A DNA stretch of 64,000 nucleotides from Tatumella morbirosei (GCF_000757425.2 NZ_JPKR02000002.1:248001-312000); one strand, 5' to 3'. Shown: positions 29,572-40,692, numbered from the stretch's first letter. A program made the numbers and translations. Notes: generated from the sequence alone by a model not told the origin.

Positions 29572-30615
29572 ATGACGACTTCAATCCCGGGACCACTGAT
29601 GCTGGATGTGGAAAGCTATGAACTGGATGGCGAAGAGCGTGAGTTATTACGCCATCCGCTGACCGGGGGGGTGATCCTGTTCAGCCGTAACTATCATGAT
29701 CCCCGGCAGCTGGCAGAACTGGTTCGTCAGATTCGTGCCGCCTCTCATACCCGTCTGGTGGTGGCCGTCGACCAGGAAGGGGGAAGGGTGCAGCGCTTTC
29801 GTGACGGATTTACCCGTCTGCCGGCGATGCAGTCATTTTCAGCGCTGAGTGAATCAGTGCATCAGGCAGGATTACTGGCCAGAGAAGCGGGCTGGCAAAT
29901 GGCTGCTGAGATGACTGCGATGGATATCGACATCAGTTTCGCGCCGGTGTTAGACATCGGCCATATCAGCGCCGCCATCGGTGATCGTGCATTTCATGAA
30001 GACCCGCGGATAGCGTTACCCGTAGCAGAACAATTTATTGCCGGTATGCACGAGGCTGGAATGAAAACTACCGGTAAGCATTTCCCCGGGCACGGTGCAG
30101 TCCAGGCAGACTCCCACAAAGAAACGCCGGTCGACCCGCGTGATGCACAGACCATTCGTCAACAGGATATGGCTGTTTTCAGTCGGCTGATCCAGGACGG
30201 TAAGCTGGATGCTGTCATGCCGGCCCATGTGATTTATCCGGCCATCGATCCAATGCCGGCCAGTGGATCGCCATACTGGCTGAAAAACGTGCTGCGTCAG
30301 GAGTTGGGGTTTGATGGGGTGATCTTCTCCGATGACTTATCCATGGAAGGGGCCGCGGTGATGGGCAGTTATACCGAACGGGCGCAACAATCCTTATCTG
30401 CCGGCTGTGATGTGATTTTGGTCTGTAATCACCGGCCTGGTGTAGTAGCCATTCTTGATAACTTACCGATAACTTCAGCGGAGCGGCTGACCCGGCTTTA
30501 TCATCGTGGTCGCTTAAGTGACGCAGAGCTTCGTCAACACAATCGCTGGAAAGAAAATCATCAGCAACTTTCACAATTACAACTGCGCTGGCTGGAACAA
30601 AAACAAGCAGTTTAA
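29572..30615 (+). CDS. nagZ: Beta-N-acetylglucosaminidase NagZ
   Basis: Cytosolic GH3 enzyme of peptidoglycan recycling that removes GlcNAc from anhydro-muropeptides and so feeds the AmpC-induction signal. The product is 347 aa (341 in E. coli). It has the [18 protein letters not shown] motif with the catalytic loop His/Asp and the nucleophile aspartate in [11 protein letters not shown]. It ends with a GC-rich hairpin. ycfP, which follows in E. coli, is missing. Confidence 0.96.
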   Translation: MTTSIPGPLMLDVESYELDGEERELLRHPLTGGVILFSRNYHDPRQLAELVRQIRAASHTRLVVAVDQEGGRVQRFRDGFTRLPAMQSFSALSESVHQAGLLAREAGWQMAAEMTAMDIDISFAPVLDIGHISAAIGDRAFHEDPRIALPVAEQFIAGMHEAGMKTTGKHFPGHGAVQADSHKETPVDPRDAQTIRQQDMAVFSRLIQDGKLDAVMPAHVIYPAIDPMPASGSPYWLKNVLRQELGFDGVIFSDDLSMEGAAVMGSYTERAQQSLSAGCDVILVCNHRPGVVAILDNLPITSAERLTRLYHRGRLSDAELRQHNRWKENHQQLSQLQLRWLEQKQAV

Positions 30616-30624
30616 CCGCTCATC

Positions 30625-30648
30625 TGGCCCGGTATCCTCGCCGGGCCA
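30625..30648 (+). terminator. Hairpin after nagZ
   Basis: TGGCCCGG (30625-30632) and CCGGGCCA (30641-30648) form a perfect 8-bp stem around an 8-nt loop. A weak T-rich stretch (GGTCTTTTGT) follows at 30655-30664. Confidence 0.65.
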
Positions 30649-30767
30649 TCGTCAGGTCTTTTGTCAGTCTTTAACGCCTGTCGATTCATCTGTGATGTGA
30701 CCTCTCTGCATTCCTGACGTTTTTTTATGCTTCCCTCGCCGGGTTCTGCCGGTACAATCGTGTAAAA

Positions 30768-30816
30768 TTGATCCAGATCATTTTGATAGGAACCCGTTAC
30801 CCGGTCGTGTTATCCT
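30768..30816 (+). promoter_or_regulatory. FNR-like site and -10 element of ndh
   Basis: TTGATCCAGATCAT (30768-30781) matches the FNR consensus TTGAT-N4-ATCAA at 9 of 10 positions. TATCCT (30811-30816) is a plausible -10 with a start near 30823, which places the FNR site centre close to -49. In E. coli FNR represses ndh from -50.5, so the arrangement fits anaerobic repression. Confidence 0.6.
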
Positions 30817-30910
30817 GATTTTAGTAACTCTTAATCGGGTATAACCCTATGTTAGCAAAGGTTTAATTTAACCGTTTGTTAACTTCAAGCTCACAAATCA
30901 GGGGGTATGG

Positions 30911-32215
30911 TTGACTACTTCTGTACAAAAAATCATCATCGTGGGTGGCGGTGCCGGCGGCCTGGAACTGGCCACTCAGCTAGGTAACAAGCTGGGACGT
31001 CACAAAAAAGCGGAAATTACGCTGGTGGACCGTAATCAGACTCACTTGTGGAAACCGCTATTGCACGAAATTGCGGCGGGCTCAATGGATGAAGGTATCG
31101 ATGCTCTCAGCTATCTGGCGCATGCACACCATCATCATTTCCGTTTTCAGTTAGGGACTCTGACGGAAATCGACCGCGAGAATAAGGCGATTCAGCTGGC
31201 TGAAATTCGTGATGAGCAGGGCAATCTGTTAGTGGCAGAGCGCAGCCTGAATTACGACACGCTGATCATGGCGATTGGCAGTTCATCCAATGATTTCGGT
31301 ACTGCCGGGGTTAAAGAGAACTGCATTTTCCTGGATAACCCGGCTCAGGCCCGACGTTTCCATAATCAGATGCTAAATCTGTTTCTCAAATACACTTCCG
31401 GTCAGCAAACTGATCATAAGGTGAATATCGCGATAGTGGGCGGTGGTGCGACAGGCGTTGAACTGTCGGCTGAACTGTACAACGCGGTTAAGGAACTGCA
31501 TAGTTATGGTTATGAACAACTGAATAAAGACGCTCTGAATGTCACGCTGGTTGAGGCTGGAGAGCGTATTCTGCCGGCACTTCCCCCCCGTATTTCTGCT
31601 TCGGCACAACAGGAACTCCAGAAACTAGGGGTAAAGGTTCTGACGCAGACTATGGTGACCAGTGCGGGACCTGAAGGACTCAACACCAAATCCGGTGAAT
31701 TAATCAATGCTGACCTGATGGTATGGGCCGCAGGGATAAAAGCCCCTGATTTTATGAAAGAGATTGCCGGGCTGGAAACCAACCGTATCAATCAGCTGGT
31801 AGTGACTCCGACCCTGCAAACGACGCGGGATGAAGATATTTACGCGATTGGTGACTGTGCCTCCTGCGCATTACCTCAGGGCGGATTTGTGCCGCCACGG
31901 GCTCAGTCCGCTCACCAGATGGCCTCCTGCGTACTGCATAACATTCTGGCACGGCGTAAAGGCAAGGCGCAGAAAGAGTATGTCTACAAGGATCATGGCT
32001 CGCTGGTGTCATTGTCCCGCTTTACTACGGTAGGTAGCCTGATGGGTAACCTGATGCGCGGCTCTATGATGGTAGAAGGGCGCATTGCCCGGATGGTATA
32101 CATTTCTCTGTATCGTATGCATCAGATTGCATTGCACGGTTATTTTAAAACCCTGCTGATGATGCTTTCCGGCAGTATTAACCGGGTGATCCGTCCTAAA
32201 CTAAAACTGCATTAA
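30911..32215 (+). CDS. ndh: Type II NADH dehydrogenase Ndh
   Basis: Non-proton-pumping NADH:ubiquinone oxidoreductase on the inner membrane. The product is 434 aa, equal to E. coli. The FAD-binding motif [12 protein letters not shown] is near the N-terminus, the NADH-binding [12 protein letters not shown] near residue 175, and a C-terminal membrane-associated helix region follows. Translation starts at a TTG (30911) behind a GGGGG stretch; the nearby ATG at 30907 is out of frame. Confidence 0.96.
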   Translation: MTTSVQKIIIVGGGAGGLELATQLGNKLGRHKKAEITLVDRNQTHLWKPLLHEIAAGSMDEGIDALSYLAHAHHHHFRFQLGTLTEIDRENKAIQLAEIRDEQGNLLVAERSLNYDTLIMAIGSSSNDFGTAGVKENCIFLDNPAQARRFHNQMLNLFLKYTSGQQTDHKVNIAIVGGGATGVELSAELYNAVKELHSYGYEQLNKDALNVTLVEAGERILPALPPRISASAQQELQKLGVKVLTQTMVTSAGPEGLNTKSGELINADLMVWAAGIKAPDFMKEIAGLETNRINQLVVTPTLQTTRDEDIYAIGDCASCALPQGGFVPPRAQSAHQMASCVLHNILARRKGKAQKEYVYKDHGSLVSLSRFTTVGSLMGNLMRGSMMVEGRIARMVYISLYRMHQIALHGYFKTLLMMLSGSINRVIRPKLKLH

Positions 32216-32227
32216 TTGCTGTCTGTC

Positions 32228-32257
32228 GCCCCGGACTCAATTTCCGGGGCTTTATAA
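32228..32257 (+). terminator. Terminator after ndh
   Basis: GCCCCGGA (32228-32235) and TCCGGGGC (32243-32250) form an 8-bp stem with a 7-nt loop followed by TTTATAA. Confidence 0.8.
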
Positions 32258-32439
32258 GAAGCTTCTCAAAATCATCCTTAGCCGACCCTCTTCCTGTGTT
32301 TTTTCCGTTTGTCTGATGGTCTCAGAAACCAGCTTCTGGGAAACTGCCGCACATCAGGCGAGGCACGCACGCCGTCAGTAGCATACTGATAGTTAAATGA
32401 ATTTCATGCGTGGTTATCAGATAAGTCAGGAGGAACCCT

Positions 32440-32982
32440 GTGAATAAATCAATGCTCGCAGGTATCGGTATTGGCGTAGCCGCTGCGCTCGGGGTGGCTT
32501 CGGTAGCGGGAGTCAGCGCTTTTCACCGTGGACCAGAGTATGCCCGGGTGGTATCAGCGACTCCTATCCGGGAAGTAATTAAAAATCCACGCCAGGAATG
32601 TCGTGATATTCAGGTGGTTCATCGCCGTCCGGTCCAGGATGAAAACCGACTGACTGGTTCAATCCTGGGTGCCGTGGCAGGTGGAGTGCTGGGACATCAG
32701 TTTGGCGGAGGACATGGCCGTAGTCTGGCAACCGTCGCCGGGGCTGTAGCCGGTGGTTACGCCGGTAATCAGGCCCAGGCAGGATTACAAAACCGTGATA
32801 CTTACACCACGACTCGTCAGCAATGCCGTACCGTGTATGACAAACAGGAGAAAACCCTGGGCTATGATGTCACCTATAAAATTGGTGACGAGCAGGGTAA
32901 AGTCCGGATGGATAATGCCCCCGGTCCCCGTATTCCACTGGATAATAATGGCCAGCTCATTATTAATAGTACGCGTAGTTAA
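32440..32982 (+). CDS. ycfJ: YcfJ, glycine-zipper membrane protein
   Basis: Envelope protein of 180 aa (179 in E. coli) linked to biofilm and stress phenotypes. It has an N-terminal signal/membrane segment, then the glycine zipper 2TM block (TGSILGAVAGGVLGHQFGGG) and conserved cysteines in RQECRD and RQQCRT. GTG start at 32440 preceded by AGGAGG at 32428-32433. It is convergent with mfd. Confidence 0.92.
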   Translation: MNKSMLAGIGIGVAAALGVASVAGVSAFHRGPEYARVVSATPIREVIKNPRQECRDIQVVHRRPVQDENRLTGSILGAVAGGVLGHQFGGGHGRSLATVAGAVAGGYAGNQAQAGLQNRDTYTTTRQQCRTVYDKQEKTLGYDVTYKIGDEQGKVRMDNAPGPRIPLDNNGQLIINSTRS

Positions 32983-32990
32983 GTCATTCA

Positions 32991-33020
32991 GCCGGTTTCC
33001 CCCGCGACGCGGGGGACGGC
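32991..33020. terminator. Bidirectional hairpin between ycfJ and mfd
   Basis: CCCCCGCG (32999-33006) and CGCGGGGG (33008-33015) are complementary, flanked by an outer GCCG/CGGC pair (32991-32994, 33017-33020). It sits in the 42-bp gap between convergent genes, 4 bp from the mfd stop codon. Confidence 0.65.
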
Positions 33021-33024
33021 TATG

Positions 33025-36000
33025 TTACAGGCGATGTTCCTGCATCTGTTGCAGTAACCCGGTGACCCACTCCATCCGCTGTTTCCTCTCAGCCAGATCA
33101 ACAGTGAAGCGTAATTTTACCGGGCCTTCCAGTTTCCATTGCTGCGGCGCGCTTTGCAATAATCCAATGAGCCAGCCAGGATCAACATGGTTTTTCTCTG
33201 AAAATTCGATGTAACCACCTTTTTCACTGGCCTCAATTTTACGGATACCGATGGTGACGGCCTGTTGACGTAACAAGGCAATATCCAGCAGGTTACGTGC
33301 CGGATCCGGAAGTAAACCAAAGCGGTCGATCAACTCAATCTTCAGATCCTGAATGTCATTGTCGCTGGCAGCACTGGCAATCCGTTTATAAAACGACAGA
33401 CGGGTGTTGACGTCAGGAATAAATTCTTCCGGCAGCAGGGCTGGCATACGCAGTTCTACTTCGGTCTGCTGACTGGTCAAATCTTCCAGAGACGGTTCAC
33501 GACCAGCTTTCAGTGCCTCTACGGCATTCTCCAGCAATTCCATATACAGTGTGAAGCCCAGGGTCTCCATCTGACCACTCTGGTCCTCTCCCAGGAGCTC
33601 CCCGGCACCACGAATTTCCAGGTCGTGAGTCGCCAGCGCAAATCCGGCGCCCAGGTCTTCGAGCGAAGCAATCGCTTCCAGCCGCTTTGCTGCATCACTG
33701 GTCATGGCCTTCGGATGCGGTGTCAACAGCCAGGCATAGGCCTGGTGATGAGACCGACCGACCCTGCCACGGAGCTGGTGCAACTGCGCCAGACCAAAAT
33801 GGTCGGCGCGTTCGATAATAATGGTATTGGCGCTGGGAATATCGATGCCGGTTTCAATAATGGTGGTACAGACCAGTACATTGAAACGCTGGTGGTGGAA
33901 ATCATTCATCACCCGTTCAAGTTCCCGCTCCCGCATCTGTCCATGACCAATACCCACCCGGGCTTCCGGGACCAGTGTCGACAGCCTTTCAGCCGCTTTG
34001 CTGATATTTTCTACGTCGTTGTACAGGTAATAGACCTGGCCGCCACGCAGGATTTCCCTGAGGATGGCTTCCCGCACCACCAGTTCGTCATATTCGCGGA
34101 CAAAGGTTTTCACCGCCAGTCGGCGGGCCGGCGGTGTGGCAATGATCGACAAGTCCCGCATTCCGCTCATCGCCATATTCAGGGTCCTGGGGATGGGGGT
34201 TGCGGTCAGCGTAAGAATATCCACATCCGCACGCATGGCTTTGATACGCTCTTTGTGTCGTACCCCAAAACGGTGCTCTTCATCGACAATCAGCAAGCCA
34301 AGATCCTGCCATTGCAGGTCACTCATCAGCAGCTTATGGGTGCCAATCAGGATATCAATTTTTCCCTCACTGGCCTGTTGCAGTATCTGGTTTTGTTCTT
34401 TGGTGGTACGAAAACGGGATAACATTTCGATACGGATAGGCCAGTCAGCAAACCGGTCACGGAAATTGTCAAAATGCTGTTGAGCCAGCAGAGTGGTCGG
34501 CACCAGCACGGCCACCTGCTTATGGTTTTCCACCGCCAGGAAAGCCGCACGCATCGCTACTTCTGTTTTACCAAAGCCAACATCACCACATACCAGTCTG
34601 TCCATCGCCAGTGGCTGGCACATATCACTCAGTACGGCATTAATCGCCTGAGCCTGATCTGTCGTGGTCTCGTACGGAAAACTGTCACAGAATTTCTGAT
34701 ACATCTCGCGATTATGTTTAAACGCAAAGCCAGTTTTTGCTGCACGCTGGGCATAAATATCCAGTAATTCTGCGGCCACATCGCGAACTTTTTCTGCGGC
34801 TTTTTGACGCGCACGGCTCCAGCTGTCGCTGCCCAACCGGTGTAACGGAGCGTTTTCGTCCGCCCCCCCGGCATAGCGGCTGATCATGTGCAGTGATGAG
34901 ACCGGTACATAGAGATTGGCATCCCCCGCGTAAGTCAGCATCAGATACTCTGCCGTGACCCCGCCGGTTTCTAACGTGGTCAGCCCGGCATACCGGCCGA
35001 CCCCATGTTCAAGATGGACGACCGGTTGCCCCGGATGCAGTTCCGCCAGGTTGCGAATAAGCACATCCGGATTGATAGTCCTACGATTGTCCTGACGACG
35101 CCGTACTACCCGTTCGCCCAATAAATCCGTCTCGGTAATGACCGCCCGCTGCCGGCTATGATCAATAAATCCGGTTTCAGCCGGCCCCATCATCAGATAG
35201 TGGCCAGGTTTATCTGCGTCGGCCAGTCGCTCTATCTCGACAGGGCGTATTTTAATTTTGCTTAGTTGTTCCTGAAGCCTTTCACGCCGCCCCTGACTCT
35301 CGGCCGAGAAAATAATCGCACCATTGAAAGACTCACTGAATTTACGTAGTGCTTCCAGAGGACTTTTGGCCTGAGACTGTAAACTGATTTCCGGCAACGG
35401 ACTGTAAGCAAGATTAGTATTGGCCGGTTTATCGGTCAGCGTCTGCGCCGACAAACGAACCATTGGCCACTGTTTGAGTGCCGACATGAGTGAGTCCGGA
35501 TGTAACCACAGTCTGTCCGGAGGCAGTAACGGGCGCAACGGGTCAACCTTGCGGTTTTCATAGCGTTGTCTGGTATCCTGCCAGAAACGCTCGCTGCCAG
35601 CCTGCAGATCACTACTACAAAGCAACAGTGTGTTGGCTGGCAGATAATCGAATAACGGCTGCAGTTCCCCGGAGAAAAATAGCGGTTGCCAGTATTCTAT
35701 CCCTACCGGCAAACTGCCTTTACTCACCTGCTGGTAGATATGGCCTGCATCGCGCAGTACATCAAAATGTTCCCGCCACTGGCTGCGAAACAGTTCAATT
35801 GACTGTTTATCGGTGGGAAATTCGTGAGCCGGCAACAGGTTAATCGCGTCAACTGCATCCAGTGTCCGTTGGCTGTCAACATCAAACAACCGCAGACTGT
35901 CGATTTCATCATCAAAGAAATCGATCCGGAAGGGTTGTTCACTGCCCATCGGGAACAGATCCAGCAAAGCGCCACGGATGGCGTATTCCCCGTGTTCCAT

Positions 36001-36468
36001 TACCTGGTCAACGTGCCGGTAACCGGCCTGGTCCAGTTGTTCACGCAGTAAATCACGCGACATCTTTTGGCCGCTTTTCATCACCAGCGCATGGCCCTGC
36101 AGGAACTGATGCGGACATACCCGTTGCATCAGGGTATTCACCGGCAGAATCAGAACGCCTCTTTCCATGGAAGGCAAATGGTAGAGGGTGGACAGACGTG
36201 CGGAAATAATGTCCTGATGTGGCGAAAAGCTGTCATAGGGGAGAGTTTCCCAGTCAGGCAGATGGCTGACCGGCAGAGCGGTAAACTGGCGAATCTCATC
36301 CTGTAAATGCAAGGCGGTCTGCATATCACTGGTGATCAGAAGTAACGGACCGGGATGACGTTCAGCAATGTCTGCACACTCTGCGGCAAGGGCCGCACCT
36401 GTCAGTTGGCCAAGTTGACGGTGATCACCGGCTTTGACTGGCAGGGAGTAATTTGTCTTATCTGACAT
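33025..36468 (-). CDS. mfd: Transcription-repair coupling factor Mfd
   Basis: DNA translocase that removes stalled RNA polymerase and recruits UvrA. The ATG at 36468 gives 1147 aa (1148 in E. coli) and aligns with the family N-terminus; an in-frame TTG seven codons upstream is less likely. In order: UvrB-like damage-recognition module (LADWETLPYDSFSPHQ-type block), the polymerase-interacting domain (about 480-550), RecG-like motor with Walker A GDVGFGKTE and DEEH box, helicase motif VI QLRGRVGRS, and the C-terminal autoinhibitory domain. The 296-bp spacer to divergent lolC is AT-rich and holds no gene. Confidence 0.97.
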   Translation of the reverse strand: MSDKTNYSLPVKAGDHRQLGQLTGAALAAECADIAERHPGPLLLITSDMQTALHLQDEIRQFTALPVSHLPDWETLPYDSFSPHQDIISARLSTLYHLPSMERGVLILPVNTLMQRVCPHQFLQGHALVMKSGQKMSRDLLREQLDQAGYRHVDQVMEHGEYAIRGALLDLFPMGSEQPFRIDFFDDEIDSLRLFDVDSQRTLDAVDAINLLPAHEFPTDKQSIELFRSQWREHFDVLRDAGHIYQQVSKGSLPVGIEYWQPLFFSGELQPLFDYLPANTLLLCSSDLQAGSERFWQDTRQRYENRKVDPLRPLLPPDRLWLHPDSLMSALKQWPMVRLSAQTLTDKPANTNLAYSPLPEISLQSQAKSPLEALRKFSESFNGAIIFSAESQGRRERLQEQLSKIKIRPVEIERLADADKPGHYLMMGPAETGFIDHSRQRAVITETDLLGERVVRRRQDNRRTINPDVLIRNLAELHPGQPVVHLEHGVGRYAGLTTLETGGVTAEYLMLTYAGDANLYVPVSSLHMISRYAGGADENAPLHRLGSDSWSRARQKAAEKVRDVAAELLDIYAQRAAKTGFAFKHNREMYQKFCDSFPYETTTDQAQAINAVLSDMCQPLAMDRLVCGDVGFGKTEVAMRAAFLAVENHKQVAVLVPTTLLAQQHFDNFRDRFADWPIRIEMLSRFRTTKEQNQILQQASEGKIDILIGTHKLLMSDLQWQDLGLLIVDEEHRFGVRHKERIKAMRADVDILTLTATPIPRTLNMAMSGMRDLSIIATPPARRLAVKTFVREYDELVVREAILREILRGGQVYYLYNDVENISKAAERLSTLVPEARVGIGHGQMRERELERVMNDFHHQRFNVLVCTTIIETGIDIPSANTIIIERADHFGLAQLHQLRGRVGRSHHQAYAWLLTPHPKAMTSDAAKRLEAIASLEDLGAGFALATHDLEIRGAGELLGEDQSGQMETLGFTLYMELLENAVEALKAGREPSLEDLTSQQTEVELRMPALLPEEFIPDVNTRLSFYKRIASAASDNDIQDLKIELIDRFGLLPDPARNLLDIALLRQQAVTIGIRKIEASEKGGYIEFSEKNHVDPGWLIGLLQSAPQQWKLEGPVKLRFTVDLAERKQRMEWVTGLLQQMQEHRL

Positions 36469-36764
36469 GGGGATAATTATTCTCTCCAAAATTTCCAGGC
36501 AGCTATAATTTCACATAAACACATATGATTCATCTGCCTTAATAAATTTTCCTGTGAATCTGCGAGAAAAGTGAAAAGCAGGGTTCAGGGCAGGGAATAC
36601 TGTGATACTGAGTAAAAAATGAACGGTCCGGTCTGTTTTTAATCCGTCTCTGCGGATAATCAGATAACTTTACCTTTCAAACCGGAGGTCAGAGGTTTTC
36701 ATAACCGGCTGGCTCCATTATCATCCACTTACTGAATTTCAGGCAACCGTCCGGGACGGATTTA

Positions 36765-37964
36765 ATGTACCAACCCGTAGCTCTGTTTATTGGTCTGCGT
36801 TATATGCGTGGACGTGCATCCGACCGCTTTGGTCGCTTTGTTTCCTGGCTATCCGCCATAGGTATCACTTTAGGCGTCCTGGCGTTGGTCACGGTACTGT
36901 CGGTGATGAATGGATTTGAACGCCAGCTGGAAGGCAATATTCTGGGGCTGATGCCACAGGCGTTAATCACCAGTGACAACGGCAGTATTAATCCACAACA
37001 AACTCCGGCGTCTGGCCTTGGACTGCAGGGCGTTTCACGGATAGCCCCTCTGACGACGGCGGATGTGGTGCTGCAAAGTGCCAGTAGTGTAGCCGTCGGT
37101 GTCATGTTGGGTATCAATCCGGATGAGAAGGACCCGCTGTTACCTTATCTGGTTAACGGATCGGCCAGCCAGCTTCAGCCTGGCAGTTATCACGTGATTC
37201 TGGGCGAGCAACTTGCCAGTCAACTGGGTATTCACACCGGCGACACTCTGCGCTTAATGGTTCCGTCGGTCAGTCAGTTCACCCCCGTCGGCAGGGTGCC
37301 GAGTGAACGTATTTTCACTGTGGTCGGGACTTATGCCGCGGACAGCGAAGTCGACAGCTATCAGATTCTGGTGAATCAACAGGATGCGTCCAGGGTGATG
37401 CATTATCCGGTGGGTAACATCACTGGCTGGCGGTTATGGCTTAACCATCCATTGGATGTGGATAGCCTTAGCCAGCAGACTCTGGCGCCGGGCCTGCAAT
37501 GGAAAGACTGGCGTGAGCGTAAAGGCGATCTGTTCCAGGCGGTACGGATGGAGAAAAACATGATGGGGCTGTTACTCAGTCTGATAGTGGCAGTGGCTGC
37601 CTTCAATATTGTGACTTCTCTTGGTCTGCTGATTATGGAAAAACAGGGTGAAGTGGCGATTCTGCAAACCCAGGGGCTGACCCGCGGGCAAATTATGAGC
37701 GTATTTATGGTGCAGGGCGCCAGTGCCGGGATTGCAGGGGCACTATTAGGCACTCTGGGTGGCGTGTTACTGGCCAGCCAGCTTAACCATCTGCTGCCGG
37801 TACTGGGGTTGTTTCTGGATGGTGCCGCACTGCCGGTAGATATCAATCCGACTCAGGTCGTTGCCATCGCGGTGACCGCAATGATTGTGGCATTACTGGC
37901 GACACTTTATCCTTCATGGCGCGCTGCCGCCGTACAACCCGCCGAGGCATTACGCTATGAATAA
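36765..37964 (+). CDS. lolC: Lipoprotein-releasing system permease LolC
   Basis: One of two membrane subunits of LolCDE, which extracts outer-membrane lipoproteins from the inner membrane and hands them to LolA. The product is 399 aa as in E. coli. It has one N-terminal membrane helix (about 25-50), a large periplasmic domain (about 50-265) and three C-terminal helices. Its stop codon overlaps the lolD start by 8 bp. Confidence 0.96.
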   Translation: MYQPVALFIGLRYMRGRASDRFGRFVSWLSAIGITLGVLALVTVLSVMNGFERQLEGNILGLMPQALITSDNGSINPQQTPASGLGLQGVSRIAPLTTADVVLQSASSVAVGVMLGINPDEKDPLLPYLVNGSASQLQPGSYHVILGEQLASQLGIHTGDTLRLMVPSVSQFTPVGRVPSERIFTVVGTYAADSEVDSYQILVNQQDASRVMHYPVGNITGWRLWLNHPLDVDSLSQQTLAPGLQWKDWRERKGDLFQAVRMEKNMMGLLLSLIVAVAAFNIVTSLGLLIMEKQGEVAILQTQGLTRGQIMSVFMVQGASAGIAGALLGTLGGVLLASQLNHLLPVLGLFLDGAALPVDINPTQVVAIAVTAMIVALLATLYPSWRAAAVQPAEALRYE

Positions 37965-38661
37965 TCCGTTACTTTTACAATGTGATCAGTTATGCAAACG
38001 CTATCAGGAAGGTAACCTGCAGACCGACGTATTGCGCAATGTCTCGTTTACCCTACAACCGGGAGAAATGACGGCGATTGTCGGCAGTTCAGGGTCAGGG
38101 AAAAGTACTTTGTTGCATCTGCTGGGGGGGCTGGACTCCCCTACGTCAGGTGATGTGCTGTTTAAGGGCCAGTCACTGAATCAGATGTCATCCTCAGCCA
38201 AAGCTGAACTGCGTAACCGCGAACTGGGGTTTATTTATCAGTTCCACCATCTGTTGCCTGATTTTACGGCACTGGAAAATGTGGCCATGCCACTACTGAT
38301 TGGTAAAAAGAACAGCAGTGAAGCATTGCAGCGTGCTACAGAGATGCTGGCCGCGGTGGGGCTGGAAAAGCGTGCCAGTCACCGCCCGTCTGAATTATCC
38401 GGTGGAGAACGTCAGCGGGTGGCGATTGCCCGTGCGCTGGTCAACCGGCCCAGTCTGGTGATGGCCGATGAACCTACCGGTAACCTCGATGCCCGCAATG
38501 CGGATGCTATTTTCCAGTTGTTGGGTGAGCTCAACCAGATGCAGGGCACCGCTTTTCTGGTGGTGACTCATGATTTATCGTTGGCCAAACGTCTGAATCG
38601 TCAAATGGAAATGCGTGACGGGCAGTTAACGGCGGAAGTCACCCTGACAGGAGCCTTGTAA
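37957..38661 (+). CDS. lolD: Lipoprotein-releasing system ATPase LolD
   Basis: ATPase subunit of LolCDE, 234 aa (233 in E. coli). Walker [10 protein letters not shown], signature [15 protein letters not shown], Walker [13 protein letters not shown], and the LolD-specific block [20 protein letters not shown]. The ATG at 37957 lies inside the end of lolC; an in-frame start further upstream has no homologous sequence. The stop overlaps the lolE ATG by one base. Confidence 0.97.
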   Translation: MNNPLLLQCDQLCKRYQEGNLQTDVLRNVSFTLQPGEMTAIVGSSGSGKSTLLHLLGGLDSPTSGDVLFKGQSLNQMSSSAKAELRNRELGFIYQFHHLLPDFTALENVAMPLLIGKKNSSEALQRATEMLAAVGLEKRASHRPSELSGGERQRVAIARALVNRPSLVMADEPTGNLDARNADAIFQLLGELNQMQGTAFLVVTHDLSLAKRLNRQMEMRDGQLTAEVTLTGAL

Positions 38662-39905
38662 TGATTCGACCGTTATCCCTGCAGCTGGCATTACGCTTTA
38701 GCCGCGGGCGTCGTCGTGGCGGCATGGTTTCTCTGATATCGGTCATCTCGACAGTCGGTATTGCCCTTGGGGTGGCGGTGCTGATTATCGGACTCAGTGC
38801 AATGAATGGCTTCGAACGTCAACTGAATGAACGTATTTTGAGTGTGGTACCACACGGCGAAATAGAACCGGTGAATCAGCCATTCAGCCAGTGGCAACAG
38901 TTGATTGCTCCGATAGAAAAGGTGCCGGGAATTGCGGCGGCAGCTCCCTATATTAATTTTACCGGACTGGTGGAAAGTGCCAGTAAATTACAGGCTCTGA
39001 CGGTTCGTGGTGTCGATCCGAAGCAGGAACCGCGACTGAGTGCCTTACCGAAGTTCGTTCAGGGTAATGCCTGGGCAGGATTCAGTGCCGGTAAACAGCA
39101 GATCATCCTCGGCGGAGGAATTGCCAAGAGTCTGTCGGTGAAAGCGGGTGACTGGATAACCATTATGATTCCGAACAGTGATGGTAAGAATCATCTGCTG
39201 CAACCTAAACGTATCCGTTTACAGGTGGAAGGTATTCTGCAACTCAGTGGCATGCTGGATCACAGCCTGGCTCTAGTGCCGTTGGCCGATGCCCAGCAGT
39301 ATCTGGATATGGGCGACAGCGTGACCGGAATTGCGTTGAAAATGACCGATCCGTTTCAGGCGGTGAAGGTGGTCAGAGCAGCCGGAGAAGTGACCCACAG
39401 CTACGTTTATATCCGCAACTGGATCAGCACTTATGGCTATATGTATCACGATATCCAGATGATCCGCGCAATTATGTATCTGGCCATGATTCTGGTAATA
39501 GGTGTTGCCTGCTTTAATATCGTCTCGACACTGGTCATGGCAGTAAAAGACAAGAGCAGTGATATTGCGGTACTGCGTACCCTGGGGGCCGGGGATAAAC
39601 TGATCCGTACGGTCTTTGTCTGGTACGGTTTGCTGGCGGGTATGGCCGGCAGTATCCTCGGCGTAGTGGCCGGGGTGTTGGGTGCTCTGAATCTGACATC
39701 GATAATTCGTGGACTTGAAAAACTGACCGGCCATCACTTCCTGTCCGGTGATATCTATTTCATCGATTTTCTTCCCTCAGAACTTCACTGGCTGGATGTC
39801 TGGTCAGTGCTGATCACTGCCATAATCCTCACCTTGCTGGCCAGTTGGTATCCGTCGCGCCGTGCCAGCCGTATCGATCCTGCCCGGGTGCTGAGCGGCC
39901 AGTAA
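38661..39905 (+). CDS. lolE: Lipoprotein-releasing system permease LolE
   Basis: Second membrane subunit of LolCDE, 414 aa as in E. coli, binding the lipoprotein substrate from the bilayer. Same layout as LolC: N-terminal helix (about 24-48), periplasmic domain and three C-terminal helices. In E. coli nagK and cobB follow; here nagK is absent and a sulfur-acquisition module intervenes. Confidence 0.96.
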   Translation: MIRPLSLQLALRFSRGRRRGGMVSLISVISTVGIALGVAVLIIGLSAMNGFERQLNERILSVVPHGEIEPVNQPFSQWQQLIAPIEKVPGIAAAAPYINFTGLVESASKLQALTVRGVDPKQEPRLSALPKFVQGNAWAGFSAGKQQIILGGGIAKSLSVKAGDWITIMIPNSDGKNHLLQPKRIRLQVEGILQLSGMLDHSLALVPLADAQQYLDMGDSVTGIALKMTDPFQAVKVVRAAGEVTHSYVYIRNWISTYGYMYHDIQMIRAIMYLAMILVIGVACFNIVSTLVMAVKDKSSDIAVLRTLGAGDKLIRTVFVWYGLLAGMAGSILGVVAGVLGALNLTSIIRGLEKLTGHHFLSGDIYFIDFLPSELHWLDVWSVLITAIILTLLASWYPSRRASRIDPARVLSGQ

Positions 39906-39908
39906 TCT

Positions 39909-39934
39909 CGGTGGCCAGTAAAGACTGGCCACCG
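39909..39934. terminator. Bidirectional hairpin between lolE and ssuB
   Basis: CGGTGGCCAGT (39909-39919) and ACTGGCCACCG (39924-39934) form a perfect 11-bp stem with a 4-nt loop, followed by GATTTTGCTTT on the plus side. It marks the boundary between the conserved Lol block and the accessory sulfur module. Confidence 0.8.
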
Positions 39935-39960
39935 ACTGATTTTGCTTTACCTGGCATGGG

Positions 39961-40692
39961 CTAAGGCTCTGTCGGGCTACTCACTCCCAGTGCCTTCAGG
40001 AGTTGCTGCCGGTAAATCTCATGTTGCTCCGGTTGCCTGGCCGAATGCTGGCCGATAGCGATTTCAAGAGAGATCCCCCCCTGGTCCAGAACAATGACCC
40101 GTTGAGCCAGGGCAATAGCTTCATCAACATCATGGGTGACCAGCAGAACTGTCAGATGGTATTGGTGACAGAGGCGACGTAACAGTGCCTGCATATTTAA
40201 TCGGGTCAGTGCATCCAGAGCACCAAAAGGCTCATCCGCCAGTAATAAGGCAGGTTTCCGGACCAGGCAGCGGGCTAGTGCTGCCCGCTGCTGTTCGCCC
40301 CCGGAGAGATCTGCCGGCCAGTCGCGTTCTCTGCCCGCCAGCCCGACCTCAGCCAGCACCTGCTGTCCCTCGCGACGAAAACTTTTGCTGTTGTCACCAA
40401 GCACAATATTATCCAGTACCCGCAGCCAGGGCAGTAACCGGGAATCCTGAAATGCCACCGCGAAATTCTCCGGCACCTGCAATTCACCACTGCCGTTGGC
40501 CCGCGGATCCAGTCCTGCCAGCGCTTTCAGCAACGTGCTCTTACCTGAACCGCTGCGTCCCAGCAGCGCCACAAATTCGCCCTGTTGCAGCTCCAGATGA
40601 ATATTGCTGAGTACCGTACGGTCGGCATATTGCCGGGAAAGCCCCTGAACCGACACCAGTGGCGGGGCTAACTGCCCAGAGATTTGCGCCAT
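39961..40692 (-). CDS. ssuB: Sulfonate-type ABC transporter ATPase (SsuB family)
   Basis: Energises import of an organosulfur or related small anion. The product is 243 aa: Walker A GRSGSGKST near residue 45, Q-loop FQDSRLLPWLRV (typical of the SsuB/TauB/NrtD family), signature DLSGGEQQRAALARC and Walker B LLLADEPFGALD. It overlaps the permease gene by 25 bp. The exact substrate cannot be read from the ATPase; the SsuB name rests on family resemblance and context. Confidence 0.85.
   Translation of the reverse strand: MAQISGQLAPPLVSVQGLSRQYADRTVLSNIHLELQQGEFVALLGRSGSGKSTLLKALAGLDPRANGSGELQVPENFAVAFQDSRLLPWLRVLDNIVLGDNSKSFRREGQQVLAEVGLAGRERDWPADLSGGEQQRAALARCLVRKPALLLADEPFGALDALTRLNMQALLRRLCHQYHLTVLLVTHDVDEAIALAQRVIVLDQGGISLEIAIGQHSARQPEQHEIYRQQLLKALGVSSPTEP

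Noticed and set aside
33625-34422. 265-codon plus-strand open frame
   Set aside because: It is antisense to the conserved motor domain of mfd; shadow reading of a real gene.
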